The translations under genes were made by a program, and so were the position numbers. Shown here one piece after another: positions 8,717 to 18,294 of a DNA stretch of 64,000 nt. Position 1 is the first letter of the stretch. Every line of letters starts with the position of its first letter. The notes under the pieces are model-generated. The model had not been told where the DNA came from and did no database searches. It saw only the letters and a program-made list of their open reading frames with translations. The stretch lies in the NCBI RefSeq assembly GCF_920984665.1, contig NZ_CAKLBP010000001.1, positions 710,858 to 774,857 on the forward strand, read 5' to 3'. Source of the DNA: Pedobacter sp. Leaf170 (GTDB lineage: Bacteria; Bacteroidota; Bacteroidia; Sphingobacteriales; Sphingobacteriaceae).

Positions 8717-9978
8717 TGCAACAGCAGGGCAATCGCTTCTTTTTTAATGTAGATTGGATATCGGTGTTAATCTACATCTGCTTGTGCGCAATCGGCTTTG
8801 TAAATATTTATGCATCTATACCGCATCCAGAAAATTCTTCTGCCTTTGATTTTGGAAGCAGTTATGGTAAGCAACTGATTTACATCATAACCGGTTTAAT
8901 ATTAGGTTTATCTATTCTACTTTTTGATGGCAGATTGTTTAATGTTTTTTCTCCATTTGTATATGGAGGCACATTATTATTGCTAGTTGTTGTTTTGTTT
9001 GTAGGAAGAAATGTAGGAGGAAACCAAGCCTGGATACCATTAGGCTCTTTCAGGTTACAACCTTCAGAATTTGCAAAGTTTGGAACAGCACTATTTTTAG
9101 CGAGATATGTAAGCTCATTTAATCCAAAATTCAGAGATTTTAAATCGATATTTTTTGCTGCAATAATTGTTTTAGCACCTCTGGCCTTAATTATGCTTCA
9201 GCCAGATACCGGTTCGGCACTTGTATTTTTAGCCTTTATGTTTCCACTGTATCGCGAAGGTTTGTCTGGTTATTTTCTATTAATATTTTTAGGAATGATT
9301 GTACTTTTCGTGGCCGACTTTTTGGTTCCAAGTGCAATATTAATTGGAATTATAATCGCCGTTGCCGGATTATTTATTTATGCTAATAAGCGAAAACAAA
9401 CCATAATTATAACTACAGTTATGGTTACCGTGATTGCAATAGCCTACCTGTTTTTGGTAAAAGTTGCCTTCAATAATATTTTGGCACCGCATCAGCGTAC
9501 TCGTATTGAGCTAATGCTCGGATTAAAAACAGATAATAAAGGTGCCGGGTATAATGTAATTCAATCGCAAATTGCTATTGGCTCCGGACAAGCAACCGGA
9601 AGGGGCTTTTTGCAAGGTACGCAAACAAAATATGGCTATGTGCCCGCTCAAAGTACAGATTTTATCTTCTCTACAGTTGGTGAAGAATGGGGATTTGTTG
9701 GCTGTTTTGTTATTATTGGCTTGTTTATTTTTTTATTATTGAGGTTAATAAATCTTGCCGAGCGACAGCGCTCTACTTTCTCCAGGGTTTACGGATATAG
9801 TGTTGCTTGCATTCTATTTTTCCACGTATTTATTAATATTGGTATGACGATTGGAATAATCCCCGTAATTGGCATTCCATTACCTTTTATAAGCTATGGA
9901 GGTTCTTCTCTGTGGAGTTTTACAATCTTACTTTTTATTTTTCTTAAGCTGGATTCGAACAGAATGGGATTTATTTAA
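8716..9978 (+). CDS. rodA: Peptidoglycan glycosyltransferase RodA (SEDS family)
   Basis: The 420-residue polytopic protein polymerises lipid II glycan strands together with PBP2. About ten membrane helices are present, with the SEDS phrases LGSFRLQPSEFAKFG, LQPDTGSALVF, GYVPAQSTDFIFSTVGEEWG and the C-terminal GIPLPFISYGGSSLW. Length agrees with Bacteroidota RodA, slightly longer than in E. coli. It is the last gene of the mre operon; a small stem (9996-10019) follows. Confidence 0.96.
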   Translation: MQQQGNRFFFNVDWISVLIYICLCAIGFVNIYASIPHPENSSAFDFGSSYGKQLIYIITGLILGLSILLFDGRLFNVFSPFVYGGTLLLLVVVLFVGRNVGGNQAWIPLGSFRLQPSEFAKFGTALFLARYVSSFNPKFRDFKSIFFAAIIVLAPLALIMLQPDTGSALVFLAFMFPLYREGLSGYFLLIFLGMIVLFVADFLVPSAILIGIIIAVAGLFIYANKRKQTIIITTVMVTVIAIAYLFLVKVAFNNILAPHQRTRIELMLGLKTDNKGAGYNVIQSQIAIGSGQATGRGFLQGTQTKYGYVPAQSTDFIFSTVGEEWGFVGCFVIIGLFIFLLLRLINLAERQRSTFSRVYGYSVACILFFHVFINIGMTIGIIPVIGIPLPFISYGGSSLWSFTILLFIFLKLDSNRMGFI

Positions 9979-9995
9979 TCTGTTATGAGTTTTCT

Positions 9996-10019
9996 ACTTA
10001 TAAATTAACTGTTATAAGT
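9996..10019. terminator. Weak hairpin after rodA
   Basis: ACTTATAA and TTATAAGT form an 8-bp AT-rich stem with an 8-nt loop 18 nt after the rodA stop. Only a short T run follows, so termination would be inefficient. Confidence 0.35.
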
Positions 10020-10128
10020 TGCCTTTTGTGATGCTCTACCCAGGATAATGTTGGATTATAATTATTTTTACTGCATTTTTTATAGTTAATGCTCTACTCC
10101 TAAACGGGTCCAAAACAGACAACTGAAC

Positions 10129-11277
10129 CTAACTAAACCTTCTGTTTAACAATTCATAAAACTGATCTACCGTTGCTTGCTTTGCAGCCCAATTATTTTT
10201 GCCGGCATAGTTATTCTGTAAAAAACTATCAGCTGATTCAAAATTTGGCATTTTATTTACGATATCAATAGCTTCAGAATAAGCAAGGTTGTAGCCTCCA
10301 AATAAATCCTTAATAAATAAAAGCTTTTCGTTTAAGTTTATAGCCTGTTTCAAATCCAAAACTGGTGCCTTTGCTGGTTCTGCTTGCTGATTTGTTTTTG
10401 CCAAAAGATCATTCAATGTAGGTGTTTTTACTTCCTCAACTGGTTTAGGTTTTACCGGAACCGCTTGCGGAAAGAATGCAGGCTTTTCTTCAACTGCCGG
10501 AGAAATGATTGAATCGTCAAACAATTCTACTGGCTTAAATGCTTCAATTGGTTTTTCTACATGCGGTTCTTCTGCTACAGTTTCAATTTCTGGAGGTGTT
10601 TCAACAGGTTCATCATGTGGCATTAAGAAAGGTTCAGGACCAACCTCATCCTCATCTCCACCAGTAGGCTCATCAACTTGTTGCTCATCTTTTTCATGAA
10701 TACGTTTCTTTTGCGCTAAAATCTCTTCTTCAGCTCTGCTTAATGGTCTGTCGAAAATCTCATCTGTCGATTTTTGTTCATAATCAAATTTATCATCAGA
10801 ACTATGATTATTCAAAACAAACTCAAAAGTATTCTCTTCATTATCAGGCTTAAAGAAATTCTGACTTAAAATTTCATCAGCCTTTTCTTCATGAATTTTC
10901 TCCTCATCAATAATTTCCTGCTCAGGTTGAATATCTACACGTTCTTCTTCTTCCTCAGCAGTAATAACTTCAGGTAACTCAGCAGGGTCAAAACATTCCT
11001 CAGCTTCTTTATAGCTTTTTACGTCAGGCAGAATTATCGTATTTTGCTCATTTAAAAGAAGTGACGAATCTGTTTCAATAAAAGTAGGAGAAGGCTCAGT
11101 GTGGTTTAGCTTTTTTATAATTCGAACATGGTCGGCCAAAAAATCGGCATTAGCTAAGAAAAGTTCAACCTCAAGTTCATTTAGCTTTTCAGGATTTTGG
11201 CCTAAAAATTCGTACTGTTCATTAAGTTCTGCTAAAATGCTTCCTATCTTTCTGAATATATCTTGTTGATTCATCAT
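10129..11277 (-). CDS. Conserved acidic protein of unknown function
   Basis: I do not recognise a named family. The 382-residue product starts MMNQQDIFRKIGSILAELNEQYEFL, has a long Glu/Asp/Pro-rich, probably disordered middle (about residues 70-300) and a compact C-terminal block of about 75 residues beginning LNEKLLFIKDLFGGYNLAYS and ending in YELLNRRFS. No signal peptide or membrane helix is seen, so it is probably cytoplasmic. The C-terminal block resembles proteins I recall only from Bacteroidota. It has its own promoter at 11325-11332. Confidence 0.85.
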   Translation of the reverse strand: MMNQQDIFRKIGSILAELNEQYEFLGQNPEKLNELEVELFLANADFLADHVRIIKKLNHTEPSPTFIETDSSLLLNEQNTIILPDVKSYKEAEECFDPAELPEVITAEEEEERVDIQPEQEIIDEEKIHEEKADEILSQNFFKPDNEENTFEFVLNNHSSDDKFDYEQKSTDEIFDRPLSRAEEEILAQKKRIHEKDEQQVDEPTGGDEDEVGPEPFLMPHDEPVETPPEIETVAEEPHVEKPIEAFKPVELFDDSIISPAVEEKPAFFPQAVPVKPKPVEEVKTPTLNDLLAKTNQQAEPAKAPVLDLKQAINLNEKLLFIKDLFGGYNLAYSEAIDIVNKMPNFESADSFLQNNYAGKNNWAAKQATVDQFYELLNRRFS

Positions 11278-11324
11278 AAACTATAAACGATTTTTTAACT
11301 GATTTATGTTTGTAACTAAACGTT

Positions 11325-11332
11325 CAAAAATA
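11325..11332 (-). promoter_or_regulatory. -7 element ahead of the acidic protein gene
   Basis: On the minus strand TATTTTTG matches TAnnTTTG, 48 nt before the ATG at 11277. Confidence 0.5.
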
Positions 11333-11417
11333 ACACTTAATTAATGATAACGAAGCGTTATATTTAAAAATCAAGCATTAGAAAGAAACACAACCAGATT
11401 TCGAATTTGTTTTATAT

Positions 11418-11681
11418 TTATTTATAAGAATTATTTTCATGTGTTGCAGAAATAGCATGTTCAACATTTTTTTCTAATGTTTTCTTCCCGTTATTCCAGG
11501 TTTGAGGTGATGCTAAATCTTCAATAATATGTTCGTACTGTATTGGTAGTTCTGGTAAAACATGCTCAAAATCTTTAAGGTCATTTACAAATTTAAACGA
11601 GTTCATGTCACCATATCCCCTAAGTTGTTTTACCTTCAACAATAAGTTATCTAAAGTCTGTAGTTTATCGCTATTCTCCAT
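11418..11681 (-). CDS. Small protein of unknown function
   Basis: An 87-residue product starting MENSDKLQTLDNLLLKVKQL, helical at the start and without signal peptide, membrane segment or known motif. The open frame extends upstream to 11744, but the longer N-terminus looks non-coding; I prefer the ATG at 11681. It is on the same strand as the preceding acidic protein, 137 bp ahead of it. Function cannot be inferred. Confidence 0.6.
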   Translation of the reverse strand: MENSDKLQTLDNLLLKVKQLRGYGDMNSFKFVNDLKDFEHVLPELPIQYEHIIEDLASPQTWNNGKKTLEKNVEHAISATHENNSYK

Positions 11682-11860
11682 AAATGGGCTTAAAATGTAA
11701 TATAAATCGATTAACGTTAGGCATTTTGTTGGCGATTTACGCAAATGATTAGTCCTTAGATTTTCAGAAATTTATTTTTTGAACGATTATTGCAACCATA
11801 TTACAAAAGCAATTTTCTGATTAATTGGCAACTGGCTTCTTATCGATTCAGATATTTTAA

Positions 11861-11868
11861 TAACTTTG
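11861..11868 (+). promoter_or_regulatory. -7 element ahead of tdk
   Basis: TAACTTTG matches TAnnTTTG exactly, 38 nt before the thymidine kinase ATG. Confidence 0.6.
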
Positions 11869-11906
11869 AAACTCATTTAAATAAATCTAAGCGCATATAT
11901 TAAACC

Positions 11907-12488
11907 ATGTTATTTAGCGAACAAAATTTTAGAAGAAGGGGCGAATTTTCGGGCAGTATTGAAGTTGTTTGCGGTTCGATGTTTTCAGGAAAAACGGAAG
12001 AATTGTTAAGAAGGTTAAAAAGAGCGCAGATTGCAAAATTAAACGTAGAAATTTTTAAACCACGAACGGATACACGCTACCACGATTCTGCAGTCGTATC
12101 TCATGATTTAAATTCAATCAATTCAACACCTGTAGATAATGCCTCGGCAATTTTGCTGCTTGGAACAAATACGCAAGTGGTTGGTATTGATGAAGCACAG
12201 TTTTTTGATGATGAACTGCCTGCTGTTTGTAATAAACTTGCAATGAGAGGAATAAGGGTTATTGTTGCCGGTTTAGATATGGATTTTACAGGTAAACCTT
12301 TCGGTCCAATGCCTGCATTGATGGCCATAGCAGAACATGTAACTAAAGTAAATGCGGTTTGTGTGTGCTGTGGAAATCCTGCACTTTATAGTTATAGAAC
12401 TGTTGAAGATGAATCGACTGTTTTACTCGGCGAAAAAGAGAGCTACGAACCACGCTGTAGAGCTTGTTACTATACAGATAAAAGCTAA
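11907..12488 (+). CDS. tdk: Thymidine kinase (type II)
   Basis: The 193-residue enzyme phosphorylates thymidine with ATP for salvage. It shows the P-loop [19 protein letters not shown] (about residues 22-40), the Walker B/catalytic region [12 protein letters not shown], the lasso domain with [13 protein letters not shown] and a second pair C-R-A-C near the C-terminus; these four cysteines hold the structural zinc of type II kinases. The following gene begins eight bases after the stop, so the two are probably co-transcribed. Confidence 0.96.
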   Translation: MLFSEQNFRRRGEFSGSIEVVCGSMFSGKTEELLRRLKRAQIAKLNVEIFKPRTDTRYHDSAVVSHDLNSINSTPVDNASAILLLGTNTQVVGIDEAQFFDDELPAVCNKLAMRGIRVIVAGLDMDFTGKPFGPMPALMAIAEHVTKVNAVCVCCGNPALYSYRTVEDESTVLLGEKESYEPRCRACYYTDKS

Positions 12489-12496
12489 GTACCCTT

Positions 12497-13300
12497 ATGC
12501 AATCTACACCGTTTAAAAATATTTCTATTTTAGGTTGTGGCTGGTTTGGTTTTGCATTTGCAAAAAAGCTGGTTGAATTAGGTTTTGCTGTAAAGGGCTC
12601 TACCACTACGAAAGAAAAGTTGGAGTTATTATCTGCTGAAAAGATTAAGCCTTATCTGGTAAATTTTACAGCAGAACATATAGAGGCAGCCGAAGATTTT
12701 TTTGAAGCTGATGCCTTATTCATCTGTATTCCACCGAAACGAAATTCTTTGGAATTAAATGATTACCCGAATAAAATTAAACTTATTCTCGAATCAGCGA
12801 AGCATAAAGTTAAAAATGTAATTTTGGTTAGTTCTACCAGCGTTTATGGCGATGAAAACAAAACCCTAAACGAAAATGATGATACACATCCAGATACAGA
12901 TTCAGGGAAAGTAGTTTTACAAGGCGAGCAGATTATTCGACATGTTTATCCATCCAATTTCACCATAATTCGTTTTGCGGGATTATTTGGCCCGGAGCGC
13001 AACCCAGGTAGATTTTTTGCAGGTAAAACTGCAGTGCCAAATGGTTTAGCACCAGTAAATTTAATTCATCAAGATGATGCAGTTGGTATTGCTTTGGCAA
13101 TTATACAAAAGCAAGCTTTCGGCAGAATTTACAATGCTTGTGCACCGCAGCACCCATCAAGAAAAACATTTTACACTAAGGCAGCTACAGATACAGGTTT
13201 ACAAATACCAGGATTTCTGGAAGAAAAAACCGATTGGAAAATTATCGAAAGTGTAAATGTTCCAAGATTTTTGAAATATGATTTCAAGGTTGGAATTTAA
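12497..13300 (+). CDS. NAD(P)-binding epimerase-like protein (extended SDR, YeeZ-type)
   Basis: The 267-residue protein begins with a Rossmann loop ILGCGWFGFAFAKKL, followed by LFICIPPKR, VILVSSTSVYGD and IIRFAGLFGPERNPG. GCGWxG with SSTSVYG matches the group annotated as NAD-dependent epimerase/dehydratase or YeeZ in E. coli. Substrate is unknown. The usual YxxxK pair is not clear: Y follows STSV but no lysine lies four residues on, so catalysis by the standard mechanism is doubtful. It is eight bases downstream of tdk. Confidence 0.82.
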   Translation: MQSTPFKNISILGCGWFGFAFAKKLVELGFAVKGSTTTKEKLELLSAEKIKPYLVNFTAEHIEAAEDFFEADALFICIPPKRNSLELNDYPNKIKLILESAKHKVKNVILVSSTSVYGDENKTLNENDDTHPDTDSGKVVLQGEQIIRHVYPSNFTIIRFAGLFGPERNPGRFFAGKTAVPNGLAPVNLIHQDDAVGIALAIIQKQAFGRIYNACAPQHPSRKTFYTKAATDTGLQIPGFLEEKTDWKIIESVNVPRFLKYDFKVGI

Positions 13301-13455
13301 TTAAACCGAAAAGACTACCAATCCAACTCCTGTTTTTTAACAAATTGTAGCGGCTTATTAAATATGGTTTACTGTTGTCTTGCAAACTCAAACTGCATTC
13401 AGGCATAAGCCTATAATTCCTAACAAAACAAAATAAAATTTGAAAGGGAAAAGTA

Positions 13456-16400
13456 TTAACTCAACAAACCGAGCAAGTCTTTTTTCGTTAAACCTTTGAA
13501 AAAACTACCATCGCTTTGAATTAAATTTTTAACCAAATCCTTTTTAACTGCCTGCAGTTTCATAATCTTTTCTTCAATAGTATCTGGACAAATTAAACGT
13601 ACAGCCATTACATTTTTATGTTGCCCGATGCGGTAAGCCCTATCAATAGCCTGGTTTTCTACTGCCGGATTCCACCATGGGTCTACTAAATATACATAAT
13701 CTGCCTCAGTTAAATTTAAACCAGTACCGCCGGCCTTTAAACTGATTAGAAATACCGGAATTGAACTATTCGACTGGAAATCCCTCACCACTTCTTCCCT
13801 ATTTTTTGTTTGCCCGGTTAAATATTGAAATTTAACACCCTTCTCAATCAATCTACGCTTGATTAAATCCAGCATACCTACAAATTGAGAAAAGATTAAT
13901 ATTTTATGGTTTTGAGCTTTGCCCTCAATTTGCTCAACCAGTACATCAATTTTCGAAGAAGCCTGGACGTAAGATTTACCATCAGCAAGTAAAGCTGCCG
14001 AGTTGCAAATCTGCCTTAAACGGGTAATACTTTTTAGCACATGCATAGAACTTTTTGGCAATTCATCTTCGGCTTTGCCTAAAATATAATCCTGAATTTC
14101 TTTTTTGTTTGCCTCGTAAACCTCTCTTTGCTCTGCACCCATTTCGCAATAAAGTACTATTTCCGTTTTGTCTGGAAGTTCTTTGGCAACCTGCTCTTTG
14201 GTTCGCCTTAAAATAAATGGTTTAATTTTATTTTGAAGTTCTTTAGCCCTTTTACTATCCTTAAACTGGTCTATCGGTGTAGAATATAAATCGGCAAACT
14301 GTTGTTTGCTACCAAATAAACCCGGACAAGCAAAGGATAACTGTCCGTATAAATCGAAAGTATTATTCTCTATCGGTGTGCCCGTAATGGCAACCTTATT
14401 TCTGGATTGCAACATTCTAACGGTTTTGTAGCGCTGCGATTCAGGGTTTTTAATATTTTGAGATTCATCCAGAAAGATATAATTAAAGCGAAAATCTTTA
14501 AGGAAACGAATATCAGAAAGTAATGTTCCGTATGATGTTAAAACAACTTCAAAATCATCAAAATCGGTTGTTACCCTGGTACGTTCATTGCCATAAATGG
14601 TTTTTACTTTGATAGATGGCGCAAACTTTTCAATCTCGGCTTTCCAGTTAAAAATTAAAGACGCAGGTACAATAACAAGATTTACATTTTCTTGTACTTT
14701 TTCTCGTTGTGATAAAATGAAAGCGATAATTTGTATGGTTTTACCCAAGCCCATATCATCTGCCAATATGGAACCGAAATTAAAATCATCAAGAAAATTT
14801 AACCAGTTTAAACCTTCATGCTGGTAAGGACGTAGTTTGGCATTAAGCTGTTTGGGAATTTCTACAGGTTGAATATGCTCTGGCCCGTTAAACTTTTCTT
14901 TTAATAGTTTTATTTCGTTTATTACATTTCCATCCAGCAATGCTTCTTCGTATAAATCATTTATCGAAGCAAATTTTATTTTTGGGGTCAGCAAAGCATC
15001 GTCGGTAATTTCGGCAGCATTAAAATAACTGGTAAATTTTTCAATCCATTCCTGTGGCAAAATACCCGTTGTACCATCATCCAGCGTAACAAATTTGCTT
15101 TTGTTACGTATTGATTTATGGAGGTATTTAAGTGCAACGTTTTGCTTTCCGAATTTAACTTTAACTTTGGTTTCAAACCAATCTGTTCCGCTTAAAACCT
15201 CAATATTTATATCTGGTTTATGCTCATTAAGTTTATTGTTTTTGAGTTGGTTGAAACCTAAAATATGAATATCCTTTTTTCGCCAGGTATCAAAAGCATC
15301 TAAAAACCAAAGCTCTTCTAAAAAACGTTTTCTGTGTAAATAATAAGAATCGTTGGTTTCCTGATCGTAAAAATATGGATGTTGCCTTATAATATCTGCC
15401 GTAAACTGAAGTTCTGCCTCTTCATCCCGATGCAAGGTAAAAACGTTACCAAATTTATCCTGCGCCTGAATTTTTTTCTTCGATAGAACCGGAATCTCCA
15501 TATTGCCGTACTTCATTACGGGAGTAATCAATATATAATCTTCAGATTCTGAAAGATAAACAAGCTTTTCGTTTTCCAAATCGAATCCTTTTTCTTCAAT
15601 TTGTTTTGGCGTTGCAGGTTTTAGGTATGAATAATCTACGTGTATATTTCCTTCTAAGGGGATGAGGATATTTCGCTGAAATTCTTCGTATTTATTTTTA
15701 TGAATAACCAGGCGATTACTTTGTTTAATAAAAAAATTAATTACCCTAACATAATGTGCTTTATGAATTAAGTATAGATGGTTATTAAGCTGCACAAAAT
15801 ATTGGTATTTAATGGCTAAAGCATCTAACTGATAATCGTTTCCGTTAATAAACAAACGCCCGGTAATTTCGAAAAAATCGTCTTTTTGATTAACCTGGAG
15901 CCGCAAATCCATTTCGAGTAAATGAAGATGGAAAGGCACTATTGATGAAGCCTGAAGGTTTGCAGAAAGTTTATCATCATGTAAATAAACCGGAATATTT
16001 AATGGATTTTTAGCAACAGCGGCCAGGGCTTCCAGCTCAATATCGATTTGCTCAGTAGCATAGTTTTGATGAAATCTGCTCAGTCCACCGAAATATTTGA
16101 GTGCTTCGCTTTGCTCCGTTTTAAAAATTAAATCAGCAGGATTTACCGCCTTAAACGGATTTTTAACTTTTCCGCTTTTTGTGATTTCGGTTTCAAATAA
16201 ATTTAAGGTTAGGTTGCCATAGTAGCGGTGCGGACTAAAAACAAGGATGAGATTGCCACTAACAGGCTTTAAATTTTTTGAAGCAAAATTATTCTTATCT
16301 GAAGGAAGTAAAACCGATTGTAAGTTTTGCTGCATTTCTGCACTAAAGCCTTGTAAAGCTTTATTTTTGGGTTTTATCTGCAGGCTTTCATTTTCAATTT

Positions 16401-16842
16401 TTAAATCGAAAAATTCATCCAGATTCGCTTCGTTTTCCAGGCCGTAATCTTCAGCAATTTTAACTAATTTTTGTTTACGCAAAACATCATCAAAGAAAAT
16501 GCGCAAATCATCAAACTTTAAAATATTATATAAAACCTGTGCCTGATGGCTGCAAAGTTTAGTTTTTGGTGTTTCGCACCTGCAGGTAAGTTTAACAGAA
16601 TATTCATTTTGCTGAACCAACACAATTAGAAAATCATTAGCGGTTGGCAAGCTAAAGGCTGCAAAATTCAACTCTATTTGTTCCGGCTTTATGTTGTAAA
16701 AACCCTTGGCATCGGTAAATATTTGCTGGTTTAAATGCTTTAAAATAAGGGTTTGACTGAGGTTTTTGAGGTTGAAATCTGATAAAACATAATCACAAAA
16801 ACTCGCTTCCCTTTCCTCACTTCCGATATTATTTTGCTGCAT
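13456..16842 (-). CDS. SWI2/SNF2-family DNA-dependent ATPase with SWIM zinc finger
   Basis: A 1,128-residue protein. Near residues 87-99 a SWIM-type zinc motif CxC-x7-CxH is present (CRCETPKTKLCSH). A long unknown middle follows. The SNF2 motor occupies the last 450 residues: Walker A DDMGLGKTIQ at about 694-703, DESQ box near 788, TGTPIEN, and the helicase C-terminal part with SLKAGGTGLNL and QAIDRAYRIGQ. SWIM-SNF2 proteins of this build are common in Bacteroidota and related to RapA/HepA-like remodelers; the target is unknown. It is transcribed alone. Confidence 0.93.
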   Translation of the reverse strand: MQQNNIGSEEREASFCDYVLSDFNLKNLSQTLILKHLNQQIFTDAKGFYNIKPEQIELNFAAFSLPTANDFLIVLVQQNEYSVKLTCRCETPKTKLCSHQAQVLYNILKFDDLRIFFDDVLRKQKLVKIAEDYGLENEANLDEFFDLKIENESLQIKPKNKALQGFSAEMQQNLQSVLLPSDKNNFASKNLKPVSGNLILVFSPHRYYGNLTLNLFETEITKSGKVKNPFKAVNPADLIFKTEQSEALKYFGGLSRFHQNYATEQIDIELEALAAVAKNPLNIPVYLHDDKLSANLQASSIVPFHLHLLEMDLRLQVNQKDDFFEITGRLFINGNDYQLDALAIKYQYFVQLNNHLYLIHKAHYVRVINFFIKQSNRLVIHKNKYEEFQRNILIPLEGNIHVDYSYLKPATPKQIEEKGFDLENEKLVYLSESEDYILITPVMKYGNMEIPVLSKKKIQAQDKFGNVFTLHRDEEAELQFTADIIRQHPYFYDQETNDSYYLHRKRFLEELWFLDAFDTWRKKDIHILGFNQLKNNKLNEHKPDINIEVLSGTDWFETKVKVKFGKQNVALKYLHKSIRNKSKFVTLDDGTTGILPQEWIEKFTSYFNAAEITDDALLTPKIKFASINDLYEEALLDGNVINEIKLLKEKFNGPEHIQPVEIPKQLNAKLRPYQHEGLNWLNFLDDFNFGSILADDMGLGKTIQIIAFILSQREKVQENVNLVIVPASLIFNWKAEIEKFAPSIKVKTIYGNERTRVTTDFDDFEVVLTSYGTLLSDIRFLKDFRFNYIFLDESQNIKNPESQRYKTVRMLQSRNKVAITGTPIENNTFDLYGQLSFACPGLFGSKQQFADLYSTPIDQFKDSKRAKELQNKIKPFILRRTKEQVAKELPDKTEIVLYCEMGAEQREVYEANKKEIQDYILGKAEDELPKSSMHVLKSITRLRQICNSAALLADGKSYVQASSKIDVLVEQIEGKAQNHKILIFSQFVGMLDLIKRRLIEKGVKFQYLTGQTKNREEVVRDFQSNSSIPVFLISLKAGGTGLNLTEADYVYLVDPWWNPAVENQAIDRAYRIGQHKNVMAVRLICPDTIEEKIMKLQAVKKDLVKNLIQSDGSFFKGLTKKDLLGLLS

Positions 16843-16965
16843 TTAATGGTTAAATATTAAGAAAATAAAAGTAAGATTTTTTAGCGCTTTATTAAAGCAT
16901 TAACCTTGGAAAGAAGTTTATTATGAATTTTTTGCCTATTCTATTTAAAGATAGATGCAAATAAA

Positions 16966-17014
16966 AAAACCAGAATTGATTTTAGCCTTTAAAGAGTAAA
17001 AATCAATTCTGGTT
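16966..17014 (-). terminator. Terminator of the MazG-like gene
   Basis: A long stem AACCAGAATTGATTTT / AAAATCAATTCTGGTT closes a loop of about 13 nt. On the minus strand it lies 45 nt after the stop of the MazG-like gene and is followed by a T run. Confidence 0.88.
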
Positions 17015-17058
17015 AAATATCTTAAACAGTAGATTAAGCTAGCACTGATAAAGGATTT

Positions 17059-17526
17059 TTAAACCAATAAGCTTTTTAAATCCGCTGGAGAATAATTTAT
17101 AGATTTTAAGGTTTTATCGTCTGCTTTTCTGAAAACCAAAAACAATCCATCAACTTCTTTATAGTAAGATTCTGTATTATCTTTATCCAAATAAAACTGA
17201 ATGGTCTGTTCGGCTTCTTCTACCGTTTTACAAGCCTTACTCATGTTAGAGCGATGTACTTCATCAAAAAGTGCTTTAAACCTATTACCTAAGCCAAACT
17301 CGTGGATTGCACCTGCCAAAACATACTGTAAATCGCAAAGTGCATCAGCAACTTCAACTAAATCATCATTATCTACAGCTTCCTGCAACTCCTTTAATTC
17401 TTCCGCTAAAAGCGATATCCTCAAATTAGCACGTTGTTTGGAAGGGATAACCGGTGTTTCTAAAATAGGATGTTTAAAGGTAGTATGAAATTCTGCAACC
17501 TGATTTAATGAATTCGTTTCCTGCAT
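17059..17526 (-). CDS. MazG/HisE-like nucleoside triphosphate pyrophosphohydrolase
   Basis: A 155-residue all-helical protein with the Mg-binding pattern of this superfamily: EExxE at E42-E43-E46 (LLAEELKELQEA) and ExxD at E58-D61 with D65 (VEVADALCDLQYVL). Such enzymes cleave NTPs or phosphoribosyl-ATP to monophosphates; the exact substrate is unknown. The C-terminal 50 residues (YYKEVDGLFLVFRKAD) are an extension also seen in Bacteroidota relatives annotated as NTP pyrophosphohydrolase family. It has its own promoter and terminator. Confidence 0.85.
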   Translation of the reverse strand: MQETNSLNQVAEFHTTFKHPILETPVIPSKQRANLRISLLAEELKELQEAVDNDDLVEVADALCDLQYVLAGAIHEFGLGNRFKALFDEVHRSNMSKACKTVEEAEQTIQFYLDKDNTESYYKEVDGLFLVFRKADDKTLKSINYSPADLKSLLV

Positions 17527-17554
17527 GGTAATTGTTTGGTTTAATTGTAGGCTG

Positions 17555-17562
17555 CAAACTTA
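17555..17562 (-). promoter_or_regulatory. -7 element ahead of the MazG-like gene
   Basis: The minus strand reads TAAGTTTG, an exact TAnnTTTG match, 29 nt before the ATG at 17526. It lies just beyond the end of the response-regulator gene, in the 52-bp gap. Confidence 0.55.
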
Positions 17563-17578
17563 AAAAATCTTTCTCACA

Positions 17579-18292
17579 TCACTTCCCTTCGCGTATAATT
17601 TTAAAAAATCCTTCGCGGTAAGTATCTCCTATCGGGATAGATTGGTCGTTAATGTAAAGTGCATTACCATCAACCATTTTTATTTTTTCGAGTGAAATAA
17701 TGTAAGATTTATGAACACGGTAAAATGGCGGTTGTGGCAATTGGGTTTCTAATTCTCTAAGTGATTGATAGGTCACGATTCTTTGGTTGGCGGTGTAAAC
17801 CGATACATAATTCTTTAATCCTTCTATGTAAAGAATTTCGTTATAGTTTACTTTGATAAACTTATTTTTGGTATCGCCTTTAATAAATATAAAATCGCTG
17901 GCAGCAGTTGGTGCATTTAAAATTTCTACCTGCGTAGGCGAAATAATTTGCTGTGCTTTTAACGATGCCTTGTAAAACCGCTCATAAGAAATCGGTTTAA
18001 GCAAATAATCAACCACATCAAACTCAAAACCATCAAGCGCATATTCTGGATAAGCAGTGGTTAGAATTACCTTGCATTTATCGCCACAAATTTTCATGAA
18101 CTGTATTCCTGTTAATTCTGGCATTTGAATGTCCAGAAACACCAGATCGACCAAACCATTTTGAACCATGTTTAAAGCCTCAAAAGCATTGGTTGTGGTG
18201 CCAACAAGCTCTAAAAAAGGTGTTTTAGAAATAAACGTAGCAATTATATCTGATGCATAAGATTCATCATCAACAGCAAGGCAGCGGATCAT
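17579..18292 (-). CDS. LytTR-type response regulator
   Basis: The 237-residue protein carries a receiver domain (acid pocket D8-D9, phospho-acceptor D54 in FLDIQMPE, K99 in YLLKPIS) and a C-terminal LytTR DNA-binding domain from about residue 133 (FIFIKGDTKNKFIKV, FYRVHKSYIISL). It begins two bases after the stop of the histidine kinase gene and is surely its partner. LytTR regulators bind direct repeats near promoters; the regulon is not visible here. AlgR/LytR family. Confidence 0.95.
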   Translation of the reverse strand: MIRCLAVDDESYASDIIATFISKTPFLELVGTTTNAFEALNMVQNGLVDLVFLDIQMPELTGIQFMKICGDKCKVILTTAYPEYALDGFEFDVVDYLLKPISYERFYKASLKAQQIISPTQVEILNAPTAASDFIFIKGDTKNKFIKVNYNEILYIEGLKNYVSVYTANQRIVTYQSLRELETQLPQPPFYRVHKSYIISLEKIKMVDGNALYINDQSIPIGDTYREGFFKIIREGK

Positions 18293-18294
18293 AG

